Shown: positions 1 to 12,459, counted from the stretch's first letter. The stretch is DNA of 64,000 nt from Climacium dendroides (GCA_950106755.1 OX467091.1:28227538-28291537); one strand, 5' to 3'. Notes: generated by a model not told the origin, from the letters alone. Numbers and translations: made by a program.

Positions 1-2712
1 CACCAAGAACTATGGCTTGAATACCTTGTGTTACGATGTCCTCTGTGAAATCTGGAAGTATCGCCTTCCTCTTCAACCCACTTTGGGATCCACTTTGCAT
101 GTGCGAGTTCTGATCAACCGTTGAAGACGCCGGTACTTGTTTATTGCCTTCTTCTTTTTTCTTGCCTTTGCCTTTTCCCTTGCCCTCTTCTTTCTCCTTC
201 TCCTTCTCTACTAACTTCATAAGACGCTCCGCTTCTTTCTTCTCCTTGTTCTCACGAATCTCTTGCTCTTTATTCTCTTTCTTCTTGTCAGCAACCATTC
301 TCCTTGCAATTGCTTTCTTCTTCTGTTGATCAGTGTAGTTGTTGAATTCGGGAACCTCCAAGTCAATGACGCCAAGACCATCTAGTGATTTCCGAAGTTC
401 TACTTCCGATGGATGAGTAAATGTCAACGGACAATCTAGATACCACGCACCACCACTCAGATGAGCCGTCGTAAATGTCTTCAATTGGCTTGACGTGAAC
501 ATGCACTCTTCAGAACTCCGGTCCAACCATGTGGTTAGAAATGGAGGAAGATCCTCCCTATGTATGGCGTTCTTCCCTAAAAGCTCATACTTGAAATACC
601 TACAATAAGAACATTCAAAAAATTAGTAACAATCACATAGCCGAATTCCTTGTTACAAATAACACAAATTCACTGAACAAATAACTACGTATGCTCATCC
701 TTTGAAGAAAGTAAGGAAACATAAAATTCATATTTACATAAACATACCGGAAAAGAACTCTACGAACAGCATCATTTGATTCATCAAAATTTGAGAAGGT
801 CTCCGACTTCTTAAAAGGGTTTGATCCCTTCAAAGCCGGGCCAAAACCTTGATCCCAAATCTTCCTTCTCCATCCTTCTATATACTCTGGAAGATACTTC
901 GGTTGAAGTGGGGATGCCATATTGATTTTTAGGCCATCTTTATTGACTACATTGTCAAAGTACTCTACCGCACTATCCTCAATCTGCATTATACTCTTAT
1001 CAGTACAACTCCATTATCGTTTCGTATACATGAAAAAACAAAACTGCAAAATGTAGTACTTCATGATTTTGTCATTATATACATAAAAAATCATTTACAT
1101 AAATACAAACACTTACCCCTACCCACCAAACCCATTTATTGAGGAAATGCCCCAATTTATCTTCAGAAACTGGCTTTGGAGGGAAACGTCTGGCATCCCG
1201 TGAAGGCATGGACGAGTTCCACCACTTCAACAACTTTGTCTTCTGTGCTGCAGAGGTATTGCAAGTGGCTATCATTTGTAGCTTTTCCAATGTCATTTCA
1301 GGAACCTCATTTGTGGTCCAATGCTTTTCAACCTTCACAAGGAAATAAAAAAATTTCAGCATTAAATAAATCACAATAATAAAAAATAAGACAACCGTTT
1401 TTTACATCATAAATCTTCATCACTTCTTCCAGAAATCCTGGACCGTGAGTAGGATTTGCCACCGCAAGCAATTTTCCCATTTTCACGTACAACTTTGCCG
1501 CCTTCTCCTTAGCTCCCACCCTCATGGCATTAGCCACCCCTTGATCACTTTTATCTTCAGATGCTGTCACTTCATTGTACTTCCGTACTGCGGCATCCGC
1601 TCCTTGAGCTATCTCTTGCTAAAAAATAACATCAACACAATTTCAATTATACCAAATTTGCACATTCTTCAGCCCTTCCTATATTGTAATGACCTAAAAT
1701 GAAAGATATATAAAAAAGTTAGAACATTCTCACTCTTACCCAAAAAACAAAAGCCGTGAAGACCTCCATTGGCATTGAGTACCATGTTTTTCTCACTGAT
1801 TGCGTACCACAACGTTTCCTCTCAGAAGGTCTCAACATTTCATTGAACTTCTCCATAGGAAGAAGCCCATACTTTTGAACACGATAAAGAGTATGAACTA
1901 GATTGGTCTTCACATGGGAATCCTCCGTTGACCTACAATTCACATTAGGCTATAAAATCATTTCATACATATGAATAAATTGAATAACAAAATAATAAAA
2001 GTCAAAGATTAAGTTCAATCAAACAACATCATATGATACATGCTTACTTATTGATGTCATGCATAATCTGCATGACAAGCTCTATTCTCCCTTTCGTGTC
2101 CAAAATGATGCTGTCTACTGAAATGTGCCAAGCTCGATCCGCCACATGCAGCCTCGAGATATGATTCATCCACGCCAAGCGACGGTGATTTCCATCACAG
2201 ATAAAAAACTTCGAGTTCTTCAAGTACCTCAACTCTAGTAATGAATCTAAGTATTCATTGAAGATGTCATTCTCTGATTTCCACAAAGGACCCCAAGCAT
2301 CCATTTCATCTCTCGAGAATTCAGAAGACTCCCCCGCCTCATTAGTTGTGGAAACATAAAAAACTGTGGCTCCATCCCGATATCCATGAACAAACTCTTG
2401 TTCAAGCTTTACAAGATTACAAGAGAGGGTGGGCCTAACCATTAGCATGGGTACCAATCTGCACAAAGGTATGCGCATTCGGGAGTGTTTTTGAGGCCTC
2501 ATCCTCAAACTCTCGATGGTGGCTACAGAGTCTACCTTCTGCAACCGTCGGAGTTCATCTTCCAGCAACTCCTTCTCCTCCTCCTCATCAACATCATTCA
2601 CCTCAACATCTCCTTCTTCCTCAGTGCCAATTTCTGGTTGACCTCTTTCACTGGTAGGTGGAGTTGAATGAACTTCCTCTGCCTGTGACAGATTAATTGG
2701 TGACTCCTCCAT
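1..2712 (-). CDS. ParB-like domain gene, copy 1 (5' part, runs off the left edge)
   Basis: I do not recognise a named family. Six exons join in a consistent phase: 2712-2048, 1932-1740, 1618-1406, 1332-1117, 983-748 and 599-<1, giving about 707 residues with no stop. Residues 1-60 are acidic. Around residues 100-220 lies a segment with FFICDGNHRRLAWM followed by VDSIIL and an ELV..IMHDIN helix, which resembles the GxxR box region of ParB/sulfiredoxin-fold proteins. A middle alpha-helical part holds a WWNSSMPSRDAR motif. The last exon has a KE-rich coiled coil ending in a GKGKGKGKKK basic stretch. The start is the ATG right after a TTGCAG acceptor, as in the second copy. The C-terminal half lies outside the window; judged from the copy at 50.6-55.1 kb it should be a methyltransferase-like domain. 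The intact frame suggests a possibly living gene. The ParB assignment is inference from motif shape only. Confidence 0.6.
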
Positions 2713-2932
2713 CTGCAAGATCATATACATTTTTTAGAGCAATTACGAAATACACGGAAGTCCTCCAGAAGTTCCAAGTTCAACTTGCAAAACAAATCTT
2801 TACTATGATGGTAAGAAAATTCTCAATACAAAGGATTGTACAAGTAATACATAATCGCCCGTATCATAATAACACCAATGACTAAGTAATACAAATGCTG
2901 CAACACTGCAACTGCCTCTATTCCTTTCAAAC

Positions 2933-3385
2933 TCAATCAATTTCTACACTAGCATTTGAATCAGAACTCAAGTGGATGAGGACAATATCGTGCCTGCCCA
3001 ATCCGGAGCTGCCAGCAGTATCTCTAATATCCTCAATTGGTGGACTAGAAATGGAGATTGATGTTTGACAATTAGAGCTACTATACTCAGTCTCAGAACT
3101 CTCAGGAGAGAACACTGGTTGTTTTCGTTTTCGTTTTTTGGAATCACTGAACCTACTGCAACAAGGTTCATCTAATTGATCAGCTGCTCGGTCACAAGCA
3201 TCAAGAATGTCTCCAAGGCTTACCAAGTCAGTGTCTTCATGAGGCAATGACTGGCTAGCAATGTTGATGTTTCTATCTTCTGGAGTCCTAGGTTCCGAAG
3301 TTCCCGCAACATCTGCAATATGGATTGCCATATTGGAAGGTATTGGTAAAAGGGCATGGTCGTTCAGACTCTCATGTGTATTCAT
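2933..3385 (-). CDS. Small acidic ORF with SUMO-interaction-like motif, copy 1
   Basis: This is a 150-residue ORF that ends 221 bp upstream of the ParB-like gene on the same strand. It contains a KKRKRKQ nuclear-localisation-like stretch, a serine/glutamate block (SPESSETEYSSS), and near the C-terminus DIVLIHLSSDSN, which fits a SUMO-interaction motif (hydrophobic VLIHL core followed by serine and acid). The same order of blocks recurs in the ORF at 49,978-50,364, which sits in the same position before the second copy, so selection or joint transposition has kept the pair together. Its ATG directly follows a TTTTGCAG acceptor-like sequence, so an upstream non-coding exon is likely; an in-frame ATG also lies 12 bases further upstream. 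Function is unknown; it could be the last exon of a separate gene or an upstream ORF of the same transcript. Confidence 0.5.
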   Translation of the reverse strand: MNTHESLNDHALLPIPSNMAIHIADVAGTSEPRTPEDRNINIASQSLPHEDTDLVSLGDILDACDRAADQLDEPCCSRFSDSKKRKRKQPVFSPESSETEYSSSNCQTSISISSPPIEDIRDTAGSSGLGRHDIVLIHLSSDSNASVEID

Positions 3386-3399
3386 CTGCAAAACCATTT

Positions 3400-4300
3400 T
3401 AATAATAAGGTAGGCTAATGTTAGTTACAATCGAATAAATTTAAAAAAAATAATACTAAGAGTACATCAATAAAAAGTAAGAAGAAAAAATCAATATTAA
3501 AAACAGAAACTGACATCTCAAACTTACTTCACTTCCATTTCAGCATTCCCATAGCTAGAATACCAAATATTTATAAATTCTGTAATTTGCACGAAAACAG
3601 GGAAAGCCCTCTTATGACATATGCCTACCCCTTCCTTATAATCATACAGGGAGGAAACTCAAGGAATCGAAACAATTTAAAAAATAGAACTCATGCACTT
3701 GAACATAAAACAAAATCACGTGAACATCACTTCAGGTCATTCCCGGTCAATGCACCCAAACATGGCTGCTGAAACGTACAGTAAACCCACTACTGACGTG
3801 CATATTGAGCGTCCCTCACCATGGAGACTAGGTTAGCAAGACGAGAAATAGGAGTACCGTGAGGTACCCCAAGGAACCCTGTCGGGTCCGATAGGGTTCC
3901 TTGGTGTAGTTCACGGTACCCCTGGTTTTGGTCTTGCTTTTTCATGGCGTGTGCGTTTTGGTCCACGGCGTTTGCATTGACCATGAATTTCTCAATGAAC
4001 TTTAAGTCACGTCGACTACACTAATGATGGTATTTAGTGTTATGTTACTAATAGTTTTACTTGAATTTCTACCACACCCACTCAAAATTTCAATTGGTTT
4101 GCATTTAGTGTTTTGTTCACCATTTCTTAATTCATATTTTTAGGTTTTTATTTTTTTCATTGTAATTTGATGAAATAATATGTAACACTAAATGTAATTT
4201 TGTAAAATAATTTTGTCCAATAGTTGACTTCTTTAAATCAATTAGTATACGTAACACTATTTATCATCATTACTGTATTGCTACCGAAGCGTACTGTACC
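3400..4300. other. Intergenic DNA with an imperfect hairpin
   Basis: No supported gene. Around 3853-3923 an imperfect inverted repeat is visible: CCAAGGAACCCT pairs with AGGGTTCCTTGG, and further out GTACCGTGA pairs with TCACGGTAC. The 64-codon minus-strand frame here (3790-3984) reads across that hairpin and looks incidental. Confidence 0.4.
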
Positions 4301-4428
4301 TAACTGCAGTACCCAATCGAACCATACGGACAAGATTGGATGAATGGAAAAAGAAAACCACGATGGCGGAGTAGCTCTGTAGCTCTGTTGAATCTGTTGA
4401 AGGACCATGTTGAATCCTCACAACGGCA

Positions 4429-4502
4429 CCAAAGTGACCAGCAAGACACGAATTGGGGGTAGCTCACGCTACCCCCAATTCGTGTCTTACTGGTCACTTT
4501 GG
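4429..4502. repeat. Near-perfect 35-bp inverted repeat (hairpin)
   Basis: The arms 4429-4463 and 4468-4502 are reverse complements with one mismatch, separated by the 4-base loop TCAC. The core is GAATTGGGGGTAGC / GCTACCCCCAATTC. No gene spans it convincingly. A fold-back of this size could be a cruciform or the trace of a head-to-head duplication. Confidence 0.8.
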
Positions 4503-4958
4503 CCTTCCCAGTCCCAGCATATTCCGGAACTTCCGAACCTCCTCATCGCGAACCTCCTCATGCACATACCTCTTTCACGATCACAGCGACGGGAGAATAC
4601 TTCAGAGTCTATGACAGAACCTCTATTTCACATTGCTGATCCAGTTGTGGAAGACGCCCCAACTGCTGAACTAGCGGTTCATGAAATTCAACTACATTCT
4701 AATGATCAATTTGTTATGATCGATCGAAGGCATTCGTCTACCAAACAGAGACTGGGCGATCTTCAATTCAAGGTCAATCAAAAATGGAAAAGCAGCTATG
4801 CCTGGCATAGATGCTCACTAATCGTCACTGCTCAGACAATTTGTATACCCAGATGAACAGGAAAACTGCTGTAAATATTAGAATCTTCAGAGTAGAAAAA
4901 AGTTCAAATCTTTTGCAATGAGAGCCAGACATCTCGATTGGAGGACGATGCTAACCTG

Positions 4959-5282
4959 GTTGTTGTGTAGGTCATTTAAAGTCGGTGCCGGCTCCACCTC
5001 TTCCGACTGCAGCCGCTTCTGTCTCCTAGTGTTCCGCATTCTCGGAGGATGGAGCGTACCGTTGAAGTTCGAAGCCACCTGCATGACGACAGAAGTTCAG
5101 CTAGAATACAAGAATAAGTCAATGAAGCTTAAACGAACGAGAAATATTAACTGAAAACTACAGTAAGAGGAGAGAGGACACTTACCGAAGGGGACTTCAG
5201 GGATACTACGGGAAACTCGTGGACCGTCTAGAGACTCGAACAAGAGAACTTCAAGTACTAAGCAAGCAGTTGAGAACGTCAA
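4959..5282 (-). pseudogene. Possible two-exon gene scrap, family unknown
   Basis: On the minus strand an open stretch ending SIPEVPFG stops at a strong donor (TTCG|GTAAGTGTCC, about 5186). About 100 bp on, a CATGCAG acceptor opens a second stretch of about 41 codons that includes RNTRRQKRLQSEEVEPAP and ends at AACCAG|GTTAG near 4959. Good splice sites and a charged, non-repetitive peptide suggest exons of a real gene, but I cannot name it and see no further exons on either side. It may be another transposon-carried or decayed host-gene fragment. Confidence 0.3.
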
Positions 5283-5334
5283 GTACTAAGCAAGCAATTG
5301 AGAACGTCAAGCACGAAGCAAGCAGTTGAGGATG
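5251..5334. repeat. 28-bp tandem repeat, three copies
   Basis: The unit beginning TCAAGTACTAAGCAAGCA recurs at 5251, 5279 and 5307 with a few substitutions. It overlaps the 5' end of the gene scrap on the minus strand. Confidence 0.8.
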
Positions 5335-5339
5335 TCTGA

Positions 5340-7560
5340 GAGACCCTGCAATTCTATACTGCAGTCATTCGAAGCTGGAGGAAGGAAGTTCTTACGGAAG
5401 ATTCCCAGGAAGAACCTCGGGAGACGCTTTTCAAATTCTAAACATTCCTTCCCTCGATGTCAGTATGGCCACATGCGGTCCGTCATTCCAGTATGGCAGG
5501 AGATTCGAAACTCATAATGATGCACATGGAGTACAGGTAGTTCAGTCGGAAAAGGATTTTCGGTGGCCTTCAGTTTTAGCAAATTCAGATCCTGAGATGG
5601 CACGTCATGCATGCGACGTTGTCAGGTGCTGTAGTTTTTGACGTTTGTCCAGGTTTGCCGAATCAGCTCTGTATTTTTCATCATGTAATTATCAACTAAT
5701 GGCACGCCTTGCTCGCGATGGATTCGGAAAACGAAGCCTTAAAAGGCTCTGTTTGCGCAAGCAGTGGAGGGCATTTTGGTATGGGAACGTTAGTGCTCGG
5801 ACAAAGCTGGGGAGCGCCGTGCGCAAAGCTAAAAGCTCTTCCGGAATTCAGAATATGCTGATTTAAAGTAAATGCTCATTTGCATGCGCAAGCTCGGCTG
5901 TTCACGGAAGAATCTCAATCAAATTTGGTTTGTGGTTATGAATTCGGTGCATGCATTTGGATGAGCTCGGCTGTTTACGGAAGAATCCCAGTCAAAATCT
6001 ACCAACCGCAAAAAGGCTGCACCGTAAAACCTGCTTGATTTCCATGAAACTACCTTGCTCAGCAGAAGAGTATTGAGAGAGAAGGTTAAATACCTCGATA
6101 AACAGGCTGACAGTAATAATTTAACCCCTGAACGGCCCTCGGGCTCTTCCTCTACAGCACAGTACCAATGAATACGGTGACCCACGAATTTCAAGAATTT
6201 CGTTCTCGATGGTGAGTTGGGATTCCAACCGTTCCGATAGCTTTTGTGGTGTCGTGAGGTCACGTAGAAATTTTCACGAGACTATAGACTGAAGCGATGC
6301 ACAGAATTTTGGGACAATTCATTGAACTTCACACTACGCTGTCTCATGCATGAACTTCAGGATTTATGTGAAATTCTCTTCTCGAGCGCTGGGCAATCGT
6401 TCCAGTACATGGGCTTACAATGCTGCAAGGACCGTCAACAAAAAATTTAGAGTCGAAATTGCAAGTGGATTCGAATTCCACAAAGGTCCACAGAATATCA
6501 AACGACTGGGATTAGATGTCAATTCAATTTTTTTTTCTACGCCAATTCACTGAAAATTGTTTCGAGCTGTTTAGCTTTCCCAAAAATGCAATGACCTCTT
6601 TAAGGGTCGGTTTAAGAGCCACCTACCTTATATCATGAGAATATTCGAGTGCCCTGTGCCGTTGCCACAACTCAAAACATACTTAGAAATCAATCAATTT
6701 TCTAATGCAGGTCCAAACTTCATGAAACCAAAAACTTTAAGTGCATTTTGTTGAATACAAAATGGAAGAGTACTCATTATGACTATTGTCGAATATGGAA
6801 TAGAAAGATAAATTCTTAATTTCACAAAATGTTCAGAAATGCTATGCTAAATTAGTTCTCTTCTGACTATTATCTTCAATTTCTAGTCTATACGAATAAT
6901 TACATTTCCGCTACAGTGAATAGAAAAATTAAGTTTTACGATACCACTATACTCTCTTCACATTCTACACTAGATAAATATTTTCATTTCCTGTCCAAGG
7001 ATGCAACTATGTGGGTTATGTGGATTTGTGTAAGGTTAATGGCTTGGGCTTATAAAATGGTGTGTGCCACCGTATGCCGAAGCCAATGAATGATAAAGGA
7101 ACTTGCCATGATGAAGGAACCTAATTAAAGAGGCAGGCTGATTGGCTTATTTCATTGTTTATTGTACTATATCCATAACATTGGGCATGATTTATAGTTA
7201 CCAGAAACTATGAAAGTTAAATAGGATTAAAAATAAAGTTTAGCCAAGAATTCACAATCAGAAGTTGGTTTCATATTCATCACAATTGTAATGAATGTAG
7301 ACATTTGGGCCATCCATGCTTGAATTTGAAGGAATATATATGCAATCCCCATAAGGCAATCCGAGGGAATATATAAACCATCTTCTTTCTTTAGGAAGTG
7401 CTTTGAAAGCAGTTCTAATTACTGAAGCATAGACAGTACAAATGGATGTGTTCATTTATGTACATAAAATTGCAATGCAATCCCTTTTTATTGTATGTGG
7501 AAAATAGGTTATTCTATTATATTTTTGTACTGTATACCTCAGTGGTAGTCATGTTATCAA
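5340..7560. other. Intergenic DNA, no gene seen
   Basis: Only short frames are present (up to about 110 codons) and none resembles a known domain or shows good splice context. Composition becomes AT-rich after about 6.5 kb. Confidence 0.5.
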
Positions 7561-7585
7561 CTTTCAAATAATTGGTGCAGAAAGA

Positions 7586-7751
7586 ATTCTATTGTAGACA
7601 ATCTGAGCCTACTAGAGTATTAGGCTTAGTTGCCAATTATTCTATTTTTTGAAATTGTTGCGCAAATAATTCTATTGTAGACAATCTGAGCCTACTAGAG
7701 TACTAGGCTTAGTTGCCAATTATTCTATTTTTTGAAATTGGTGCGCAAGTA
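7586..7751. repeat. 83-bp direct tandem duplication
   Basis: The block starting ATTCTATTGTAGACAATC at 7586 is repeated at 7669 with only a few changes over about 83 bp. It lies about 290 bp upstream of the Mutator-like gene and could belong to that element's terminal region, but I could not find a matching inverted copy beyond 11.9 kb. Confidence 0.75.
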
Positions 7752-8038
7752 CTTCTTCTATACGTAGTGTAAGTGTGCCAAGTATAGCCGCGAACATCAA
7801 TAAATGTTTAACTGTAGGGCCCTATTATGAGAATGTTGTAGAAGTTGCAAGACAGTTGTTAATGTCCGATAAATTTGAAGTTTAACTACTTCCTAGTATC
7901 CTATTCAGTTTTCACTAGTTGTATAGTAAAATCAATATGCATGAAAATGCACTATAAGAGAGTGAGTATTCATACTCAAAACACGAAAGACAAATTTGTA
8001 GTTGATCTTCACTATTGTTTTCAAGTGAAGATTGTATC

Positions 8039-11000
8039 ATGGCTTGCATTCGTGTAGATGGCCATGACATTCCCCTAGTGTTTCCAGTTGATGAGGGTGG
8101 ACACGCTAGAGTTCTGAGCCATCTGTTGCACGTCCGTTTTAGATTTGTGGAGTCGTCCATCTATGTAGAAGAAGAGAGAATGTCTGAATCAGGAGAAGTA
8201 CAGCAGTCAATTCCAATATTGAAGTCTATAGAGGAAGGAAGTCAGTGTTGGTATCTTTCTATTGGAAACTATAGAGCTTATGGGCTACCATTGTCTATGG
8301 TAAATGCATCAACCGAAATTCGAAGTAGGCAATCAGATAACTCTTCTGTAGATATGCCATATGTTGCTCATATGGTTTCATGCAGTCCTAGTCGTCAAGC
8401 TCTGCCAGTCCTTTTTGATAACTCAAGTCTTCGCCCAGTTAAAATTGAGAAGTTAGATACCATCATAGAGTTGTCTAGTGAATCCGAAGGAGAGTCCCCT
8501 GACTTAACAGTCCGGAGAACTGCATGCAAAATTGAAGTTGCATGGCAGGGAAATGCTTCGGTGAAGCCAGTGTCAAGCAACCCATCAAACAGTGGAGGTC
8601 AAACTAAACTATCCCGTCCTCCATTGCCACCAAATATAGAGAACCGAGTCAGTATAATGGAGTCTTTGAGGGGATTAGGCAGAATGCATTGTTCACGAAA
8701 TGAGTTGTCAACGACGGACTTGAATAGCATGAAGCACCATTGCGTACAGTTTCTTCCACCCATGTTCAATGGAAATGTCATATTTGAGTTGCCTCCATGT
8801 CGTTCATCTTCTTCTTCATCAGCGGCGAAGAACTTGGAAGGAATGGACAAGAGATATGATGGACACCCATGGTGCAAGTTGGTGACTACAAACATCCACA
8901 ACTCCGACAAGTTGAAGTTCCGTAAGTCATACTGCGCTGGTCATCTTGTTTGTCTAAATGTAGAGTGTGACTATCTGAAGAGGGCTTCAAAGCGCAACGA
9001 AACTGAGTGGACTGGTGCGACAACCTTCGCTTTCACAGTAGGGGATACTCCTCCTAAAGACTGTACTCTGGTTTGCAAACTCTGTAGAAAAACTCCTACG
9101 TGTCTAAGCACCTGTGATGCTAGGATGTACTACTGCTATAGTGAGAATCCAAAAATGACTAGGGCCGCTATTCATTTTGGACATCATGCTCACCCTACTG
9201 CCAAAGGCATGTACAGAGATTCTGCAGAGAAGATTAGTGAATTGATTGCAGAGCAAGTGGCCAAAACACCAACGGCCACGAACTCCGCCATTGCTCTATC
9301 AGCAAGCAAAGACTTCCTTACAAACTATCTATTCCATAACGGAAATGGAGAGAAGAAGATGTTGCAAGGGGAGGAATTGGAGGAAGTGATGGATCGTTTC
9401 CAGTATTTGAGTAGTCCAAACATTCGGAATGTGATTTCTTCATTTCGCTCAAACAATAGAGGAGGAGTCATAGACAACATTATGACCATGAAGAGAGACT
9501 CAAAGTTTGAGTTCATTCATGATAGCGTTTTTCCTGGTCAAGGAAAGGAGAAGGTATACCTTTTCAAGATGCTGACCGAAGGACCTGGTAGTGGAGTAGA
9601 CTTGGTGAAGCGCATGCAGCCAAGGGGGAATCTGCAGAATGCATGGATGATATTTGACCACGTGAAGCGTGTGAAGGACTGGACTACAATGGCTTGCCAC
9701 GTGTACGATTCCGAGTACAAAAAGGTAATGACCATTGCAACATGCGATATGCAATCAGAAGATACGGAAATTCAAGTGCAATTCTGGAGGTCATTGAATG
9801 TTGTCATGTCAAGACATGGACTAGATCACCCAAACTTCAAAGGGTTCATGGCAGATAGTGCTATGGCCAATTGGAATGCAGTTCGAATTGTCTACGGAAG
9901 TGGATGTGTCAATGAGAAAATGGAGAATAGGGAGAGGACATGTTTACTACATTGGAGTACTTCTCTCCAAAAACATACTCAGAAACATATTAAGGAAGTA
10001 TTTCAACAACAGCACAATACACTCTGCAAACAGTATAAAGATGCTAAAACTATGGAGGAGGCAGAGACACGTTACCTAGCAATTCGTTCATGGTGGTTAT
10101 CATCAGGTGCTGCCACGGAAGATGCACTTCATCACTTGGAGCATTGGTTGGCATTTTGGCATTTCAGATACCGACAGTGGGGGGGGTTCATGCAAATGGT
10201 AAGAGAATATTCACTTTTCTATATGTAAATTTGTTCCCGTACAAGCAAGTTTTAGTCATATTCGACGTAAAAAGTGAATTGTATATTGATGATGTATTAT
10301 TTTGTTTCAGCATAAATAGTATGTGTTTTCAAATTATTTATTTAGGAATGCCTTTTATGCCATTTGAACTATACATGTACATAATTAATGGTCTTCAGTA
10401 TTTTCTGTAGGTGGAATGAATGAAAGTAATTATGAGAAGTAATTTTGGTTATTGGATGCATGTCTAGGATTTGAATCTGGAAGAGTTGGCAGATATGCCT
10501 TCATGCAATCTATCAGAGACAATTCATAATAAATGGCTTCAAATGTCTGGCAATCGAGGAAACAATTTGTTTGATGCCACATGTGATGATAGCATCCGTG
10601 TGTGGATGCAAATGACAAACTACCGTGCATATTTGAGAGGCCATGCCTCTGGATCCGGTCCGTCAAAGGGGGAGTTGAAGTTGAGAGCTGCAAGACGAAG
10701 TGGAGACCCTAAGAAAATGGCAGAAGCATTGAATTCCCTACCTGGGTCTAAAGGAATTGGAAGTCGTATACCACATTTGGAAGGAGAAGAGATATTTGGG
10801 AGCACGAAGAGGAAATTGGACGTTCCAATTGGCGATGTAGGAGACTCACATCGACCAGACAAAGTAAATTTCTCTCAACCTCATGTCCGAACAAGGTCCA
10901 CTATTCCTCCTATAAACTCTTCGGAAGGCAAAGGAAAAGAACCAGAGTCAAATAGGTATAACCATGTCACAATTGCATTTGAAAGTGACTGTGACACATC

Positions 11001-11856
11001 AAAGTGGCACATTGCAAGGATCAGTCACAAATCTAATGCTAAGTGTCAAGCTCAGCAACGAGGGTCAAATATGAAGTACACTGCTCGAATTGCAAGAGGA
11101 CGAAAGGGAACAGCGGCTCCAACTTATCGTGGTAGAAAAGAAGATTACGGAACAAAACGAGAGGTATTTGCAGACTTTTGGTTCTGTGCAGATGATATTG
11201 AACGATGTGTGAAGGGTACGAAGCGTAAGTGGGTAATAGATTGGCCGGATGTGCCAGAAATTTGGCCTATTTTGACAGGAACAAACCTCAGTCGAGACGA
11301 GACTTTATTGTTGCAATATGCTGGCTTCCGGTTGCAAGAACAACCTACATTGTCACCACGTCGTTTGTTCAGCCTGTCAAAGATTTTTGAAAGTGTTGTG
11401 TATGATGAAGTCCCGCCAACAAATGCAGATGTGTATCCTACAGTGAGGAACAATCGAACCATACGGCGAATAGCAAATGCACCAACTGCAGAACAACGCA
11501 ATAAGTGGGAGAGTGCAGGCAATGTTAGAGGTCAAATTTTGGGAGTGACCTTGCTTCCTTTCTCGGGACTAGGAGCAATCATATCTCTGGAGACTGGGAT
11601 AGATCAGAACAAAAATGTGTATCGAGTAACCGTGGGTATGTTCCCTTCCTGCACATGCCCAGACTTTGTGAACATGTCTACTTCAGCTATTGGAGGACGT
11701 CAATAGTATGTGAATTGCAAGCACCTATATTACTTGTATCGATATTTCTGCAAGATGGACATCCATGACGACAAATTCATTCATGCACCGAGTTATAGTT
11801 TCAATGAGTTGAAACTTCTTTTACTTCGAGCAGGAATAATCACTATGCCACAGTAG
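8039..11856 (+). pseudogene. Mutator-like (MULE-type) transposase with SWIM finger, interrupted by one stop
   Basis: Two exons, 8039-10198 and 10468-11706, join in phase (ATG|GTAAGA donor, TCTAG|GAT acceptor) to give about 1,132 residues; reading continues past the stop at 11,704 to 11,856. Residues 130-160 carry a SIM-like TIIELSSESEGES. Residues 300-400 hold a Cys/His cluster (CAGHLVCLNVEC, CKLCRKTPTC, HFGHHAHP) like the zinc-binding N-terminus of MULE transposases. Residues 540-680 hold the likely catalytic core, with conserved acids in ATCDMQSED and FMADSAMANWNAVR and a downstream RTCLLHW. The C-terminus starts a SWIM finger, CTCPDF, whose CKH half lies after a TAG in GGRQ*YVNCKH. The single stop fits a CAG to TAG change. 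The upstream end is taken as the first ATG after an AG. No terminal inverted repeats were identified. The MULE call rests on domain order, not on a search. Confidence 0.6.
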
Positions 11857-11859
11857 GCA

Positions 11860-12380
11860 CGTATTAAACTTCATATGTATTTGAATGGTATTTTTTTAAT
11901 ATATTTAAAATACCATTGAATTGATGGGAAGTAAAGAAAAATAGAAGCTTGAAAACTACAATTGAAAGAGGTAATGTAGTTATGAAAATATGAATATGAA
12001 TGACATTTTCTTTTCCTTCTTCTTTCTTTTTCTCTTCTTGAATTGTATTTCACATGTCTTTCCCCTTTTTTTACCTTGGCTTTCCATTCTTCTTGATATT
12101 AACTTTCATTTGTTTCGTCATGCAATTGTATGTTTTTTTATTTTTTTCCTATCCTAAGTCCATACTATTTTTTTTCCTCCACTGTTACTTGTATTTCATT
12201 TTATTTTTCTATTTTGTATAATTTAGTACCCTCCTTTTCACATTTTACTTCCCATTTCTTTCTTTTGTTTTCCTTTTGTCTTTCATGTCATTTATCTTTT
12301 ATGGTTGCTTACCCATTTTCTAGGAAGATGTCTTCTATGCTTTATATTTATTTTTTTCAATTGAGTAATCACTCCATTAA
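11860..12380. other. T-rich intergenic DNA
   Basis: Pyrimidine-rich low-complexity sequence. The Phe/Ser-rich frame at 12,130-12,489 is a by-product of the composition. Confidence 0.5.
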
Positions 12381-12390
12381 GTTGGAGTAT

Positions 12391-12456
12391 ATTAGCGAGA
12401 GGTCCATGAGACTGAAATGTGATGGCCCGGGTTCGAATCCCGTGAGGCCCCAAATT
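12391..12456 (+). repeat. tRNA-like (possible SINE head) sequence
   Basis: A perfect RNA polymerase III B box, GGTTCGAATCC, sits in GGCCCGGGTTCGAATCCCGTGAGGCC, preceded 30-40 bp upstream by a weak A-box-like TTAGCGAGAGG. There is no paired acceptor stem, so it is not a working tRNA gene. A tRNA-derived SINE fragment is the best reading. Confidence 0.35.
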
Positions 12457-12459
12457 ATG

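Noticed and set aside
144..329. Phe/Ser-rich plus-strand frame
   Set aside because: It is the antisense of the lysine/glutamate-rich coiled coil of the ParB-like gene.
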